Assembly (NCBI GenBank): GCA_050633165.1
Contig: JBOEFZ010000034.1
Coordinates: 15,367 to 79,366 of the forward strand
Length of the DNA stretch: 64,000 nt
Direction: 5' to 3'
Source of the DNA: TMED27 sp050633165
GTDB lineage: Bacteria; Pseudomonadota; Alphaproteobacteria; Micavibrionales; Micavibrionaceae
In this document: piece by piece, positions 8,665 through 17,368 of the stretch
Layout of the letters: every line of letters begins with the position of its first letter
Numbering within the stretch: the stretch's first letter is position 1
Notes under the pieces: generated by a model
Seen by the model: only the letters and a program-made list of their open reading frames with translations
What the model was told of the DNA's origin: nothing
Database searches by the model: none
Made by a program: the position numbers and the translations under genes

Positions 8665-9981
8665 ATGGCCAAAGACAAAGCAAATCAAAACGGTAAAACC
8701 TTCACACTCACCAACGACCAAACGGGCGAGAAATACACCCTCCCCGTACAAGATGGAACCTGCGGCCCAAGCGTCGTTGACATCCGCAAATTCTACGCCG
8801 AAACCGGCCACTTTACTTTTGACCCAAGCTTCACGGCAACCGGAAGCTGTAAATCAAAAATAACATTTATTGATGGTGAAAAAGGCATCCTCATGCATCG
8901 CGGCTACACGATTGAGGAGCTGGCGGAAAAAAGTAACTATCTCGAGGTTGCGCACCTCCTCCTCTACGGCGATCTACCAAAGAAAAAAGAATTCGAAGAG
9001 TTCGAGCATAACATCACCTATCACACCATGGTGCATGAGCAAATCAACTACTTCTTCCGTGGCTTCCGCCGTGATGCGCACCCCATGGCGGTGATGTGCG
9101 GCGTTGTTGGCGGCCTTTCGGCCTTCTATCACGACTCGCTCGATATCTGGGACCCGCAGCAACGCGAAATCTCCGCCCACCGACTGATTGCAAAAATCCC
9201 GACCATCGCGGCAATGACCCTCAAATACACACACGGCCAACCATTCATGTATCCGCGAAACGATTTATCTTATGCGGAAAACTTCCTTTATATGTGCTTC
9301 GGCCTTCCGGCTGAACCTTATAAAGTTAACCCCGTCCTCGCCAATGCGATGGACAAAATCCTGATCCTCCACGCCGATCACGAGCAAAACGCCTCAACCT
9401 CAACCGTCCGCATCGCCGGCTCATCCCAAGCCAACCCCTTCGCTTGTATCTCCTCCGGCATCGCTTCCCTATGGGGCCCTGCTCACGGCGGCGCGAACCA
9501 GGCTGTCCTCGAAATGCTCGATGAAATCGGTGATAAAAAGAACATCCCCGAATATATAAAACGCGCAAAAGATAAAGACGACCCGTTCCGCCTCATGGGC
9601 TTTGGTCACCGCGTTTACAAAAACTTCGACCCACGCGCAGGCGTCCTCAAAAAAGCCTGCGACGAAGTCCTTGATGATCTGGGCATCAACGATCCACGCC
9701 TCGAACTCGCGATGGAGCTAGAGCGCATCGCCCTCGAAGATCCATATTTCGTTGACCGCAAACTCTTCCCGAATGTCGATTTTTATTCCGGCATCATCCT
9801 AAAGGCGATGGGCTTCCCAACCGAAATGTTCACCGTCCTCTTCGCCGTCGCGCGTACCGTCGGGTGGATTTCACAATGGAAAGAAATGATGGAAGAGCCA
9901 TCCTTACGCATCGGTCGCCCGAGACAGCTTTACACCGGCGAACCTCAACGCCCCTATGTTCCAATGAGCAAGCGCAAATAA
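8665..9981 (+). CDS. gltA: Type II citrate synthase
   Basis: Condenses acetyl-CoA with oxaloacetate at the entry of the TCA cycle. The 438 residues match the hexameric, NADH-sensitive class of Gram-negative bacteria. Catalytic His lies in LHADHEQNASTSTVR, substrate His and Arg in FGHRVYKNFDPRA, and catalytic Asp in PNVDFYSGI. Start at ATG 8665, with a TTGGGGAT ribosome-binding site just upstream. It ends only 3 bp from the end of convergent lpxB, so the two transcripts must overlap at their 3' ends. Confidence 0.97.
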   Translation: MAKDKANQNGKTFTLTNDQTGEKYTLPVQDGTCGPSVVDIRKFYAETGHFTFDPSFTATGSCKSKITFIDGEKGILMHRGYTIEELAEKSNYLEVAHLLLYGDLPKKKEFEEFEHNITYHTMVHEQINYFFRGFRRDAHPMAVMCGVVGGLSAFYHDSLDIWDPQQREISAHRLIAKIPTIAAMTLKYTHGQPFMYPRNDLSYAENFLYMCFGLPAEPYKVNPVLANAMDKILILHADHEQNASTSTVRIAGSSQANPFACISSGIASLWGPAHGGANQAVLEMLDEIGDKKNIPEYIKRAKDKDDPFRLMGFGHRVYKNFDPRAGVLKKACDEVLDDLGINDPRLELAMELERIALEDPYFVDRKLFPNVDFYSGIILKAMGFPTEMFTVLFAVARTVGWISQWKEMMEEPSLRIGRPRQLYTGEPQRPYVPMSKRK

Positions 9982-9984
9982 GCG

Positions 9985-11121
9985 TTAAAGAAACTCCGCA
10001 ACAAACGCAGCGGCGCGGCGCGAAGGTGCTTCGTCGCTGCTTTGCGTAAGGGCAGCACGTAACGCGGCAAAATCCTCTTTCTGCGCATCCCGAGATTCCA
10101 ACAAACCAGAAAACTCACCCGCAATAATCTCGTCATCACATTCCTTTTGCAAAAACTCCGGCACTGCCGCCTTTTGCAAAATAATATTCGTCAAATGCGC
10201 ATATTTCGTTTTCACCAACATCTTGATCACAAACGCCGTCAAACCATTCGCGCGATAGGCAATAAGATGCGGAATATTCATATAAGAAAGCTCCAACCCA
10301 ACCGTCCCCGAAACCGCCATCGCCACATCACATGCCTTCATCGCCGCCCATTTCTTCTCCGCATCACTGCTCACAAAAAACGGCATTTGACATTCCTCAA
10401 GCACCTTACGCACCTCATACTCCAAATGCGGCAAAGTCGGAACAAGCACAAAAGTATTGGGGCTTTCTTCGTAAATCGCATTCAAGGCCTCACAAAACAC
10501 CGCCCCATGGCGCTTAACCTCCTGCTCCCGACTCCCCAGATAAAGCCCGATCAGCAACGTATCATCACCCAATTCCAAATCCTTCCGCATCCCCCGATCC
10601 GGCGTGGCATCTTGCTCGATAATCGAATGCCCGACATAGGCCGCCTTTAACCCATGCTTGGTAAAATATTCCGGCTCAAACGGAAACAAACACATCAAAC
10701 CATCAAGGAAACCAGCCACATATTTCGCCCGCCCCGGCCGCCACGCCCACACGCTCGGCGCAACATAATGCAAAATCTTCCCCTTATAAATCCCGCGTTT
10801 CTTCAACAACTTCGCAACCCGAAAATTAAAGTCAGGCAGGTCAATCCCGATCACAACATCCGGCTGCGCCTTCTCGATCTCCTCCACCATCCGATCAATT
10901 AGCTTGAGCAAGCGCCGCATCTGCATCACAACCTCAAACAAACCCATCACACATAAATCCTGCATCGGCATAAGACTCGATAGCCCCTCCCGCGTCATCG
11001 CATCCCCGCCAACACCGATAAAGCGCACCTCCGGCTGCGCCTCTTTCATCGCCGCCATCAAACCACCACCAAGCACATCGCCCGATTCCTCCCCCGCAAT
11101 CAAAAACACCGTTTTTCTCAT
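9985..11121 (-). CDS. lpxB: Lipid-A-disaccharide synthase
   Basis: A GT19 glycosyltransferase of the inner membrane face that joins UDP-2,3-diacylglucosamine to lipid X to form the lipid A disaccharide. The 378 residues start with the family hallmark LIAGEESGD and contain FIGVGG, IGIDLPDFNFRVAKLLKK, HYVAPSVWAWRPGR and AVSGTVGLELSY. It overlaps the lpxI stop by 4 bp (ATGA). It is the last gene of the long envelope cluster and convergent with gltA. Confidence 0.96.
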   Translation of the reverse strand: MRKTVFLIAGEESGDVLGGGLMAAMKEAQPEVRFIGVGGDAMTREGLSSLMPMQDLCVMGLFEVVMQMRRLLKLIDRMVEEIEKAQPDVVIGIDLPDFNFRVAKLLKKRGIYKGKILHYVAPSVWAWRPGRAKYVAGFLDGLMCLFPFEPEYFTKHGLKAAYVGHSIIEQDATPDRGMRKDLELGDDTLLIGLYLGSREQEVKRHGAVFCEALNAIYEESPNTFVLVPTLPHLEYEVRKVLEECQMPFFVSSDAEKKWAAMKACDVAMAVSGTVGLELSYMNIPHLIAYRANGLTAFVIKMLVKTKYAHLTNIILQKAAVPEFLQKECDDEIIAGEFSGLLESRDAQKEDFAALRAALTQSSDEAPSRRAAAFVAEFL

Positions 11122-11933
11122 TCAAATTCCTCCGGTTTAATCCCAATCACAAACACCCCCAAATCATCCGCCACCCCCCGCACTTTTTCAAGCTCGGCAA
11201 TAAAACTATGCCCCGCATGCACCGCAATTCCGCGCAATCCCGCCGCATGAATATTCCGCACCGTATCCACCCCAATCGTCGGCAGGTCGAGCGCCTTATC
11301 CTGCTGCGGCTTACAAAGCTTCACCAGCACACCGCCCGAACCATCCCACCGCGCAATCATCGCATCCGTTCCATCCGCATCTTCCCGCAAAATCCGCTCC
11401 CCGCGCACAATCACCGCCTGCCCGATATCATCCCGACCAAGGGCAAGCGCCGCCGTCACACCGGCCTTAATATCCGCCAAATCCTGCACCTCCGGCTGGA
11501 CGCTTCCCAAAACCCCACGCGGCGCAAGCGCATCATCCACAAATTCCTGCATCCCGCGCACCACAAACCCTTCCCCCGCCAACACATCTTTCAACGAAGA
11601 CAGCAAATCACTATCCCCACCACGCACCGCCAGCTTAGCCAGAATCTGCGCCCCTTTCAGGTCGGTTTTCAATGTCGAAAAGGAAGGCCGCTTGATCGCC
11701 CCAATCAAAACAAGGTCACGTATCCCCCGCGCCTTCAACGCCTTAATCACGCGCCCCGCCTGCCCCAAACCAACCGAGATACATTCAACATCATCAAACC
11801 GCGCCACATCCACTTGCCCCTCAAACGCCACCACAAATACCGCAATGCCCTTGGCCTGACACGCCTCCACCAACACGCGCGGCAACACCCCGCTCCCCGC
11901 CAATATCCCTATCTTGCTCGGTAAATCATTCAT
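11118..11933 (-). CDS. lpxI: UDP-2,3-diacylglucosamine pyrophosphatase LpxI
   Basis: Hydrolyses UDP-2,3-diacylglucosamine to lipid X, the step done by LpxH in E. coli; LpxI is the alphaproteobacterial replacement and attacks a different phosphorus. The 271 residues open with SKIGILAGSGVLPR and contain LVLIGAIKRPSF, a GVTAALALGRDDIGQAVIVR segment and IGVDTVRNIHAAGLRGIAVHAG, all typical of DUF1009/LpxI. The ATG at 11933 overlaps the lpxA stop (ATGA), which favours it over a GTG at 11951. It lies between lpxA and lpxB, which supports the function. Confidence 0.94.
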   Translation of the reverse strand: MNDLPSKIGILAGSGVLPRVLVEACQAKGIAVFVVAFEGQVDVARFDDVECISVGLGQAGRVIKALKARGIRDLVLIGAIKRPSFSTLKTDLKGAQILAKLAVRGGDSDLLSSLKDVLAGEGFVVRGMQEFVDDALAPRGVLGSVQPEVQDLADIKAGVTAALALGRDDIGQAVIVRGERILREDADGTDAMIARWDGSGGVLVKLCKPQQDKALDLPTIGVDTVRNIHAAGLRGIAVHAGHSFIAELEKVRGVADDLGVFVIGIKPEEFE

Positions 11934-12724
11934 TTCTTCGGCGGCTGACACAGCGGCATTTTGGATTGCGAGAGCGCAAAGGCAATCACCTCCTGCGCGG
12001 TTTCAAAATCGGAAAACGCATCTTTAGCGCTATGAAGGCGCTCATCCAATGTTCCCTGCCCCTCAAACACCTCGGCAAATACCCGCTTTAATGTCTTAAT
12101 CTCATCCTTCGAAAACCCGCGCCGTTGCAGGCCAATAAGGTTCAAACCATGCAAAGCCGCCCGCTCCCCCTTCACCAAACCATAGGGGATAACATCATTC
12201 TCAACCCCGCTCATCCCGCCAATCATCGCATGATCACCAATACGCGAGAATTGATGCACCGCCGAAAGGCCGCCAATAATAACAAAGTCGCCAACCTCGA
12301 CATGCCCCGCGAGCGTAGCATTATTCGCCAAAATCACATGGCTCCCCACAACGCAATCATGCGCCACATGCGCGCCCATCATGAACAAGCAATTATCACC
12401 AACCCGCGTTTCCTGCGCCCCTTGCACCGTGCCCGGGTTCATCGTCACATGCTCGCGAATGGTGTTATTCGCGCCAATAATCAGGCGCGTATCCTCCCCC
12501 GCATATTTCAAATCCTGCGGCGCAGAGCCAAGCGAAGAAAACGGGTACACAATGCTCCCCGCGCCAATGCTGGTATGCCCCTCAATCACAACATGCGATT
12601 TAAGCGTAACATTATCGCCAAGCGTAACATGCGCCCCAATCACACAATAAGGACCAATAAAAACGCCCTGCCCAAGGCTCGCGCCATCTTCAATAACCGC
12701 AGTCGGATGAATAGAATTTGTCAT
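11930..12724 (-). CDS. lpxA: UDP-N-acetylglucosamine acyltransferase
   Basis: Adds the first 3-hydroxyacyl chain to UDP-GlcNAc from acyl-ACP, starting lipid A synthesis. The 264 residues form a left-handed beta-helix of hexapeptide repeats (IHPTAVIEDGASLGQGVFIG onward), with catalytic His in MGAHVAHDCVVG, then a C-terminal helical acyl-ACP-binding part containing RRGFSKDEIKTLK. Unusually for the cluster it is separated from fabZ by 349 bp, so it may have its own promoter; none was clear on the minus strand. Confidence 0.96.
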   Translation of the reverse strand: MTNSIHPTAVIEDGASLGQGVFIGPYCVIGAHVTLGDNVTLKSHVVIEGHTSIGAGSIVYPFSSLGSAPQDLKYAGEDTRLIIGANNTIREHVTMNPGTVQGAQETRVGDNCLFMMGAHVAHDCVVGSHVILANNATLAGHVEVGDFVIIGGLSAVHQFSRIGDHAMIGGMSGVENDVIPYGLVKGERAALHGLNLIGLQRRGFSKDEIKTLKRVFAEVFEGQGTLDERLHSAKDAFSDFETAQEVIAFALSQSKMPLCQPPKK

Positions 12725-13073
12725 ACAATGATACTACCCCCAATGATGCGCAGCACAAATAAAGCTTTGTAACGCACTGAAACAATCCCGAAGAAAATCA
12801 TAGGCTTGACAGGAAAGGAATAATATCCTAATATTAAATCCATAAACTCCGATACATGCGCCTGTATTTCACCCCAAAAGAAAACCTCACCCCCTCCCCC
12901 CATACCTGAGACGAACAAAGTGAAGCAAAGCGCTTTTACCGCACAAAAACAAAGGGATAGAGAGCAAAAAAAACAGGAAATGTAGCCTTAGTACCCACCC
13001 TCTCAGGCAGGGAATGAACGCGCTGTGACTTCGCTGTGCTCGCTGTGTTTAAAAAACTGCGCTTAAAAAAGAG
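12725..13073. other. 349-bp gap between fabZ and lpxA with no recognised gene
   Basis: The longest gene-free stretch in the window apart from short repeats. It holds a strong-looking plus-strand promoter at 12806-12834, a G-rich run on the minus strand near 12885-12900, and a short inverted pair CCTGAGA (12905-12911) / TCTCAGG about 100 bases apart. A 65-codon frame on the minus strand reaches into lpxA but has no clear ribosome-binding site or known motif. In most relatives fabZ and lpxA are nearly adjacent, so the insert may carry a small RNA. Confidence 0.5.
12806..12834 (+). promoter_or_regulatory. Near-consensus sigma-70 promoter with no assigned gene
   Basis: TTGACA and TAATAT separated by exactly 17 bases, pointing right, away from lpxA and against fabZ. 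Downstream there is only a 17-codon frame (ATG at about 12856, ending near 12909) with no convincing ribosome-binding site. It is the best promoter match noticed in the window and likely drives an untranslated RNA or an antisense transcript into fabZ. Confidence 0.55.
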
Positions 13074-13532
13074 CTAGCTCTTATCGGTAATCATCGCACT
13101 AAACGTCGCCTCGGCGCAAACCTTGTCACCAACCTTGGCAACACCCTGAAACTTCCACACCGCACCACGAGAGCGGATTTTCTCGACATGGATATGCATA
13201 CTATCCCCGGGGGTCACGGGGGCGCGGAAACGAGCATTGTCGATTGTCATGAAATACACAACCTTGCCCTCGGCCTCCGCCCCTAAGCTTTCGACACAGA
13301 CAAGCGCAGCAGTCTGCGCCATCGCCTCAACAATCAAAACACCGGGCATTACGGGAAGGTTTGGAAAATGCCCCTGAAAATGCGGCTCGTTCATCGTGAC
13401 ATTTTTAAGCGCCACCGCGCGTTCACCTGCCTCCATCTCCAAAATGCGGTCAACCAGCAAAATCGGATAGCGATGCGGGATCATCTCCATGATCCGGTTA
13501 ATATCAATTGGTGTATGTGTAGTTTCAGTCAT
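13074..13532 (-). CDS. fabZ: 3-hydroxyacyl-[acyl-carrier-protein] dehydratase FabZ
   Basis: A hotdog-fold enzyme that dehydrates beta-hydroxyacyl-ACP in fatty acid elongation. The 152 residues contain IPHRYPILLVDRI, the catalytic His in PHFQGHFPNLPVMPGVLI and the Glu in VEAMAQTAAL. Its place next to lpxD is the usual one, and ties 3-hydroxyacyl-ACP supply to lipid A acylation, because LpxA, LpxD and FabZ compete for the same substrate. It lies 9 bp after lpxD. Confidence 0.96.
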   Translation of the reverse strand: MTETTHTPIDINRIMEMIPHRYPILLVDRILEMEAGERAVALKNVTMNEPHFQGHFPNLPVMPGVLIVEAMAQTAALVCVESLGAEAEGKVVYFMTIDNARFRAPVTPGDSMHIHVEKIRSRGAVWKFQGVAKVGDKVCAEATFSAMITDKS

Positions 13533-13541
13533 AGCTATGAA

Positions 13542-14504
13542 TTATGCTTTTTTCTTGTTTTTAATCAAGGATTTTAATGCCCCAATCTGCCGCATCGCCT
13601 GCTTAATCGGCATCGCCGGACTGCCAAGCTGCTCTTGCCCCGCCGGAACATTCCGCATAACACCCGATTGCGCACCAATTTTCGCGCCCATACCAATATG
13701 CAAATGCCCCGCAACGCCGACCTGCCCGCCAAGCATAACAAAATCATCAAGCACAGTAGAACCGGAAATTCCAACCTGCGCCACAATAACACAACAGCGA
13801 CCAATCTTAACATTATGCCCAATTTGCACCAAATTATCGATCCACGTCCCATCGCCAATAACCGTATCCGGCCCCGCACCACGATCAATCGTCGTGTTCG
13901 CACCAATCTCGACACCATTGCCGATAATAACGCGCCCCAACTGCGGCACTTTAACAAAACCAGCCGGATCAGGTGCAAAACCAAACCCATCTTGCCCAAT
14001 CGCCGCGCCGCGATAAATGCTTACATGATCACCAATAACCGCATGCGAAATCACCGCATTCGCACCAATCCGGCACCCTTGCCCGATAATAACATTATCA
14101 CCAATCACAGCCCCGGCCTCGACCAGAGTGCCTTCGCCAATCACCGCGCCCTGCCCAATCACCGCACTCTCATGCACGCCGCCCTGCTGAACAACTTGCG
14201 GATAAAAAGCCTGCGCGGCTTGGGCATAAGATTTATAAGGCGCAGGAGAAAGCAGCAGTGCGCACCCCTTCGGCGCAAACTCCGCCACATCCGGATGGCA
14301 AATCACCGCCGCCGCCTCGGTCGCAACAAACTGCTCTTTATACTTCACATTATCAAAAAAGCTAAGCTGCCCCGCCCCCGCAACATCAAGCGGTGCAACA
14401 TCATCAATGGAAATATCATCCCCAAAAAGCTCCGCCCCGATTTGCGCAGCAAGCGCAGACAACGTAAACGGCCCTTGATTATCAAAGAAACGAGGATCAG
14501 CCAT
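13542..14504 (-). CDS. lpxD: UDP-3-O-acylglucosamine N-acyltransferase
   Basis: Adds the N-linked 3-hydroxyacyl chain in the third step of lipid A synthesis. The 320 residues have an N-terminal uridine-binding domain (ISIDDVAPLDVAGAGQLSFF), then hexapeptide repeats of the left-handed helix with VIGDNVIIGQGCRIGANAVI and the catalytic-His segment DNLVQIGHNVKIGR, and a C-terminal helix. It lies 9 bp after the Skp gene. Confidence 0.96.
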   Translation of the reverse strand: MADPRFFDNQGPFTLSALAAQIGAELFGDDISIDDVAPLDVAGAGQLSFFDNVKYKEQFVATEAAAVICHPDVAEFAPKGCALLLSPAPYKSYAQAAQAFYPQVVQQGGVHESAVIGQGAVIGEGTLVEAGAVIGDNVIIGQGCRIGANAVISHAVIGDHVSIYRGAAIGQDGFGFAPDPAGFVKVPQLGRVIIGNGVEIGANTTIDRGAGPDTVIGDGTWIDNLVQIGHNVKIGRCCVIVAQVGISGSTVLDDFVMLGGQVGVAGHLHIGMGAKIGAQSGVMRNVPAGQEQLGSPAMPIKQAMRQIGALKSLIKNKKKA

Positions 14505-14513
14505 ATACCCAGC

Positions 14514-15041
14514 CTAATCCTTCACTGCGAATTTAACATCAAGCGGCTTCTTATCCATCACCGCCAAAACATCCTTGGTAATATCAAGCGCATTCCCCGC
14601 AACAATGACCGAGCGCTTAGAAAGCACAACCTCATACTCACGCTCCTTCGCGATATCGGCAACAACATCGCTCACATGATTACGAAGCGTTATAATCGCC
14701 TTCGCCGACGCTTCCTCGAAATTACGCTTATTCTTCTGCGTCAATTTCCGCATATCGAGCAATTTTTGCTCATAATCCTTGCTTTGCTTTACAAAGGCTT
14801 CCTCGCCAAGCTCTTTACGCTTTTCAAACAACGCCTTACCGTCCTTACGAAGCGCATTTTCCTTCTCGGACAGCTTCCCCAAAAGCTTCTCCCGCGCGGC
14901 ATTGCGCTTCTTTTGCAACGCCTTGGCGGCCTTGGATTCCTGCATGATATAATCAACATCCAAAACCCCGATCGATGTCTGCGCGAACGCAGGCAGCGAG
15001 ACGCTAAACGCAATCAAAAATAATAAAACCCGAATACTCAT
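14514..15041 (-). CDS. skp: OmpH/Skp family periplasmic chaperone
   Basis: Skp-type trimers hold unfolded outer-membrane proteins in the periplasm on their way to BamA. The 175 residues start with a signal peptide (MSIRVLLFLIAFSVSLPAFA, then QTS), followed by the beta-strand GVLDVDYIMQESKAAKAL and long Lys/Glu-rich helices (residues 40-125) that would form the tentacles. It sits between bamA and lpxD, its normal locus. Confidence 0.9.
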   Translation of the reverse strand: MSIRVLLFLIAFSVSLPAFAQTSIGVLDVDYIMQESKAAKALQKKRNAAREKLLGKLSEKENALRKDGKALFEKRKELGEEAFVKQSKDYEQKLLDMRKLTQKNKRNFEEASAKAIITLRNHVSDVVADIAKEREYEVVLSKRSVIVAGNALDITKDVLAVMDKKPLDVKFAVKD

Positions 15042-15053
15042 AACGCAATTCTC

Positions 15054-17312
15054 CTAAAACCGTGTTCCGAAATTAAAGCGGAACACTTCTTCCTCATCAA
15101 AATCTTCATCCACAATCGGCTTGGCAAAATCAACCCGCAACGGCCCAAACGGCGAACGCCACGAAAGCCCAAGCCCTGCACTCACACGGATCGAACTTTC
15201 ATCCAGCAAATCCGTACCGCTCTCATCAATATCATAAAGCGATCCAAAATCACTAAACGCATGCCCCAAAACCCCGAGATCATCATCCAGCCCAAGCGGA
15301 AACGACGTTTCAACCGATCCACGATAGAAGAAATTACCACCAAGGGAGTCATCCGTGCTCGCATCACGCGGGCCAACACCGCCACGCTCAAACCCGCGCA
15401 GATTGCTACCGCCAAGGAAGAAACGCTCGTTAATCTTCACATTTTCATCGCCATAACCTTCAATCGCGCCAACCTCACCAAGGACATTAAACACCACATC
15501 ATCCCAAATGGAATAATAATAAGATGCACCCGTCTTACCGGAAACATATTGCGCATTCCCGCCAAGTCCGGCCAATTCCGTATCAATCCAATACATCAAA
15601 CCTTCGGTTGGGAAGATTGCACTATCAAGGCTGTCATAGGTAATGCGCTGCGAAATCGCGGAGGTGTCGCGCTCGCCTTCCTGATCACGGATAAAGCGTG
15701 ACGCATCCGTATCAACATCCGTAATCTCGTTCCGCTCATAACGATAACGCCAATTTTGCCGCCACCGCTCGGAAAGCGGGTAGCCAAGGCGCACACCGCC
15801 CCCCGTACGCGTTTGGTCATACGAACTCTCATCCTGCAAATCGCGGGTAATATGGAACGCATCCACACCCGCCGACACATCCCGGTCAAGGAAATACGGC
15901 TCAGTAAAGGAAGCATCAAACTCCGTACGCGATCCGGCAACAACCGCGCCAAGCTTTAATTGCTGCCCCTTCCCAAGGAAGTTGCGCTCCCGAATACTAA
16001 AATCCGCCAAAGGCCCGTCATTGGTTGAAAAACCCGCACCAAGAGAAAGCTCCCCCGTCGATTTCTCCATAACCGTAACATCAATAACCGTCTTATCCGG
16101 CGCAGAACCGCGCGATGTTGAAACATTAACCGCCTCAAAGAAATCCAAATTCCGCAAACGCTGCTCGGATCTTGCCAATTTAGACTTATTGAACGGGTCG
16201 CCTTCAGCCAACAAAAACTCGCGGCGCACAACCTTATCAAGGGTCCGCACATTCCCGTTCACATTAATCCGCTCGACAAATACACGCGGTGATTCATTAA
16301 TGCCAAAGGTAATATCAACAACCCCTTCGGCAACATTACGATCAACATCGGGACGCACATCCACAAACGCATATTGCAAATCCCCGAGCTTATCCGTCAT
16401 CGCATCCGTGCTTTCCTGCACATAATCCGCATTATACCAATCCCCAGTAGCCGGCACGATGGACGGACGCAAAACTTCCGCATCAAAATTACGAAGGCGG
16501 GAATCGATGTTCAACGCTCCAACGCGATAACGCTTCCCTTCCTCAACCGTAAAGGTTACGTAAAAGCTATCCTTCTCCTGCGACAACTCCGCCACCGCAG
16601 AAACAAGCCGGAAATCCGCATAACCATGGGAAAGGTAGAAACGACGCAACAATTCCTGGTCAAACGCCAAACGATCCGGATCATAATTATCCGCCGCCGT
16701 TAAAAAACGATACCAAATATCTTCCCGCGTCGAAATCTCCGAGCGCAAACGATCATCGTCAAACCGCTCATTACCAACAAATTTAATGCTCTCGATTTTC
16801 GTGACATCGCCCTCATCAACTTCAAACACAAGGTTCACACGATTTTGATCCAGCTTGATAATCTTCGGCTCGATATTCGCGGAGAAACGCCCCTGCCGAC
16901 GGTAAACCTGATAAAGCCGCGTCACATCACCCTGCACACGCGTACGGGTGAAAACCTGCCGTGGACGGGCTTGAATTTCGGAGAGGAGCTGCGCATCTTC
17001 AATCGCATCATTCCCTTCAAACGCAATTTCGTTCACAACCGGATTTTCAACAACATCAACAATCAACGTGCTGCCGTCCTGCCGCAAACCAACATCCGCG
17101 AACAGCCCCGTCGCAAACAAAGTCTTAAGCGAATTATCAAGCCGCGCCCGATCCACCGCATCACCAGGTTGAAGATTCATATAAGAGAGTATCGTCGAAG
17201 GCTCGATCCGCTGCGATCCCTGCACATCGATATCGCGAATAATATTCTGCGCCTGCGCAGGCGATATACCAACCGCCACAAAAACAGCCAAACTTAAAAT
17301 GAAACGAAACAT
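15054..17312 (-). CDS. bamA: Outer membrane protein assembly factor BamA
   Basis: The Omp85 core of the BAM complex, which folds and inserts outer-membrane beta-barrels. The 752 residues have a signal peptide cut after SPAQAQ, five POTRA repeats (beginning IRDIDVQGSQRIEPSTILSY and ending with the one around SPRVFVERINVNGNVRTLDK), then a 16-strand barrel with the LRGFERGGVGPRD segment near the late-strand gate and a terminal aromatic (NFGTRF). ATG 17312 has AAGGGG upstream; an ATG at 17333 in frame would only lengthen the signal peptide. It lies between rseP and skp. Confidence 0.96.
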   Translation of the reverse strand: MFRFILSLAVFVAVGISPAQAQNIIRDIDVQGSQRIEPSTILSYMNLQPGDAVDRARLDNSLKTLFATGLFADVGLRQDGSTLIVDVVENPVVNEIAFEGNDAIEDAQLLSEIQARPRQVFTRTRVQGDVTRLYQVYRRQGRFSANIEPKIIKLDQNRVNLVFEVDEGDVTKIESIKFVGNERFDDDRLRSEISTREDIWYRFLTAADNYDPDRLAFDQELLRRFYLSHGYADFRLVSAVAELSQEKDSFYVTFTVEEGKRYRVGALNIDSRLRNFDAEVLRPSIVPATGDWYNADYVQESTDAMTDKLGDLQYAFVDVRPDVDRNVAEGVVDITFGINESPRVFVERINVNGNVRTLDKVVRREFLLAEGDPFNKSKLARSEQRLRNLDFFEAVNVSTSRGSAPDKTVIDVTVMEKSTGELSLGAGFSTNDGPLADFSIRERNFLGKGQQLKLGAVVAGSRTEFDASFTEPYFLDRDVSAGVDAFHITRDLQDESSYDQTRTGGGVRLGYPLSERWRQNWRYRYERNEITDVDTDASRFIRDQEGERDTSAISQRITYDSLDSAIFPTEGLMYWIDTELAGLGGNAQYVSGKTGASYYYSIWDDVVFNVLGEVGAIEGYGDENVKINERFFLGGSNLRGFERGGVGPRDASTDDSLGGNFFYRGSVETSFPLGLDDDLGVLGHAFSDFGSLYDIDESGTDLLDESSIRVSAGLGLSWRSPFGPLRVDFAKPIVDEDFDEEEVFRFNFGTRF

Positions 17313-17368
17313 GATCGAAATCCCCTTATTCATATTATGAATCTCTACTCAAAGTATAAAACCAAAAA

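Noticed and set aside
12721..12918. A 65-codon minus-strand frame before lpxA
   Set aside because: No ribosome-binding site, Gly-rich start and hydrophobic end without a recognised motif; it overlaps the lpxA start and crosses the plus-strand promoter.
12835..13020. 6S RNA or another known small RNA in the fabZ-lpxA gap
   Set aside because: The CCTGAGA/TCTCAGG ends recall the 6S closing stem, but the length between them (about 110 bases) and lack of the central bulge do not fit, so only an unknown transcript is proposed.
13635..15023. Open frame of 462 codons on the plus strand
   Set aside because: Antisense to lpxD and skp, with Asn/Arg/His-rich nonsense composition and no known domain.
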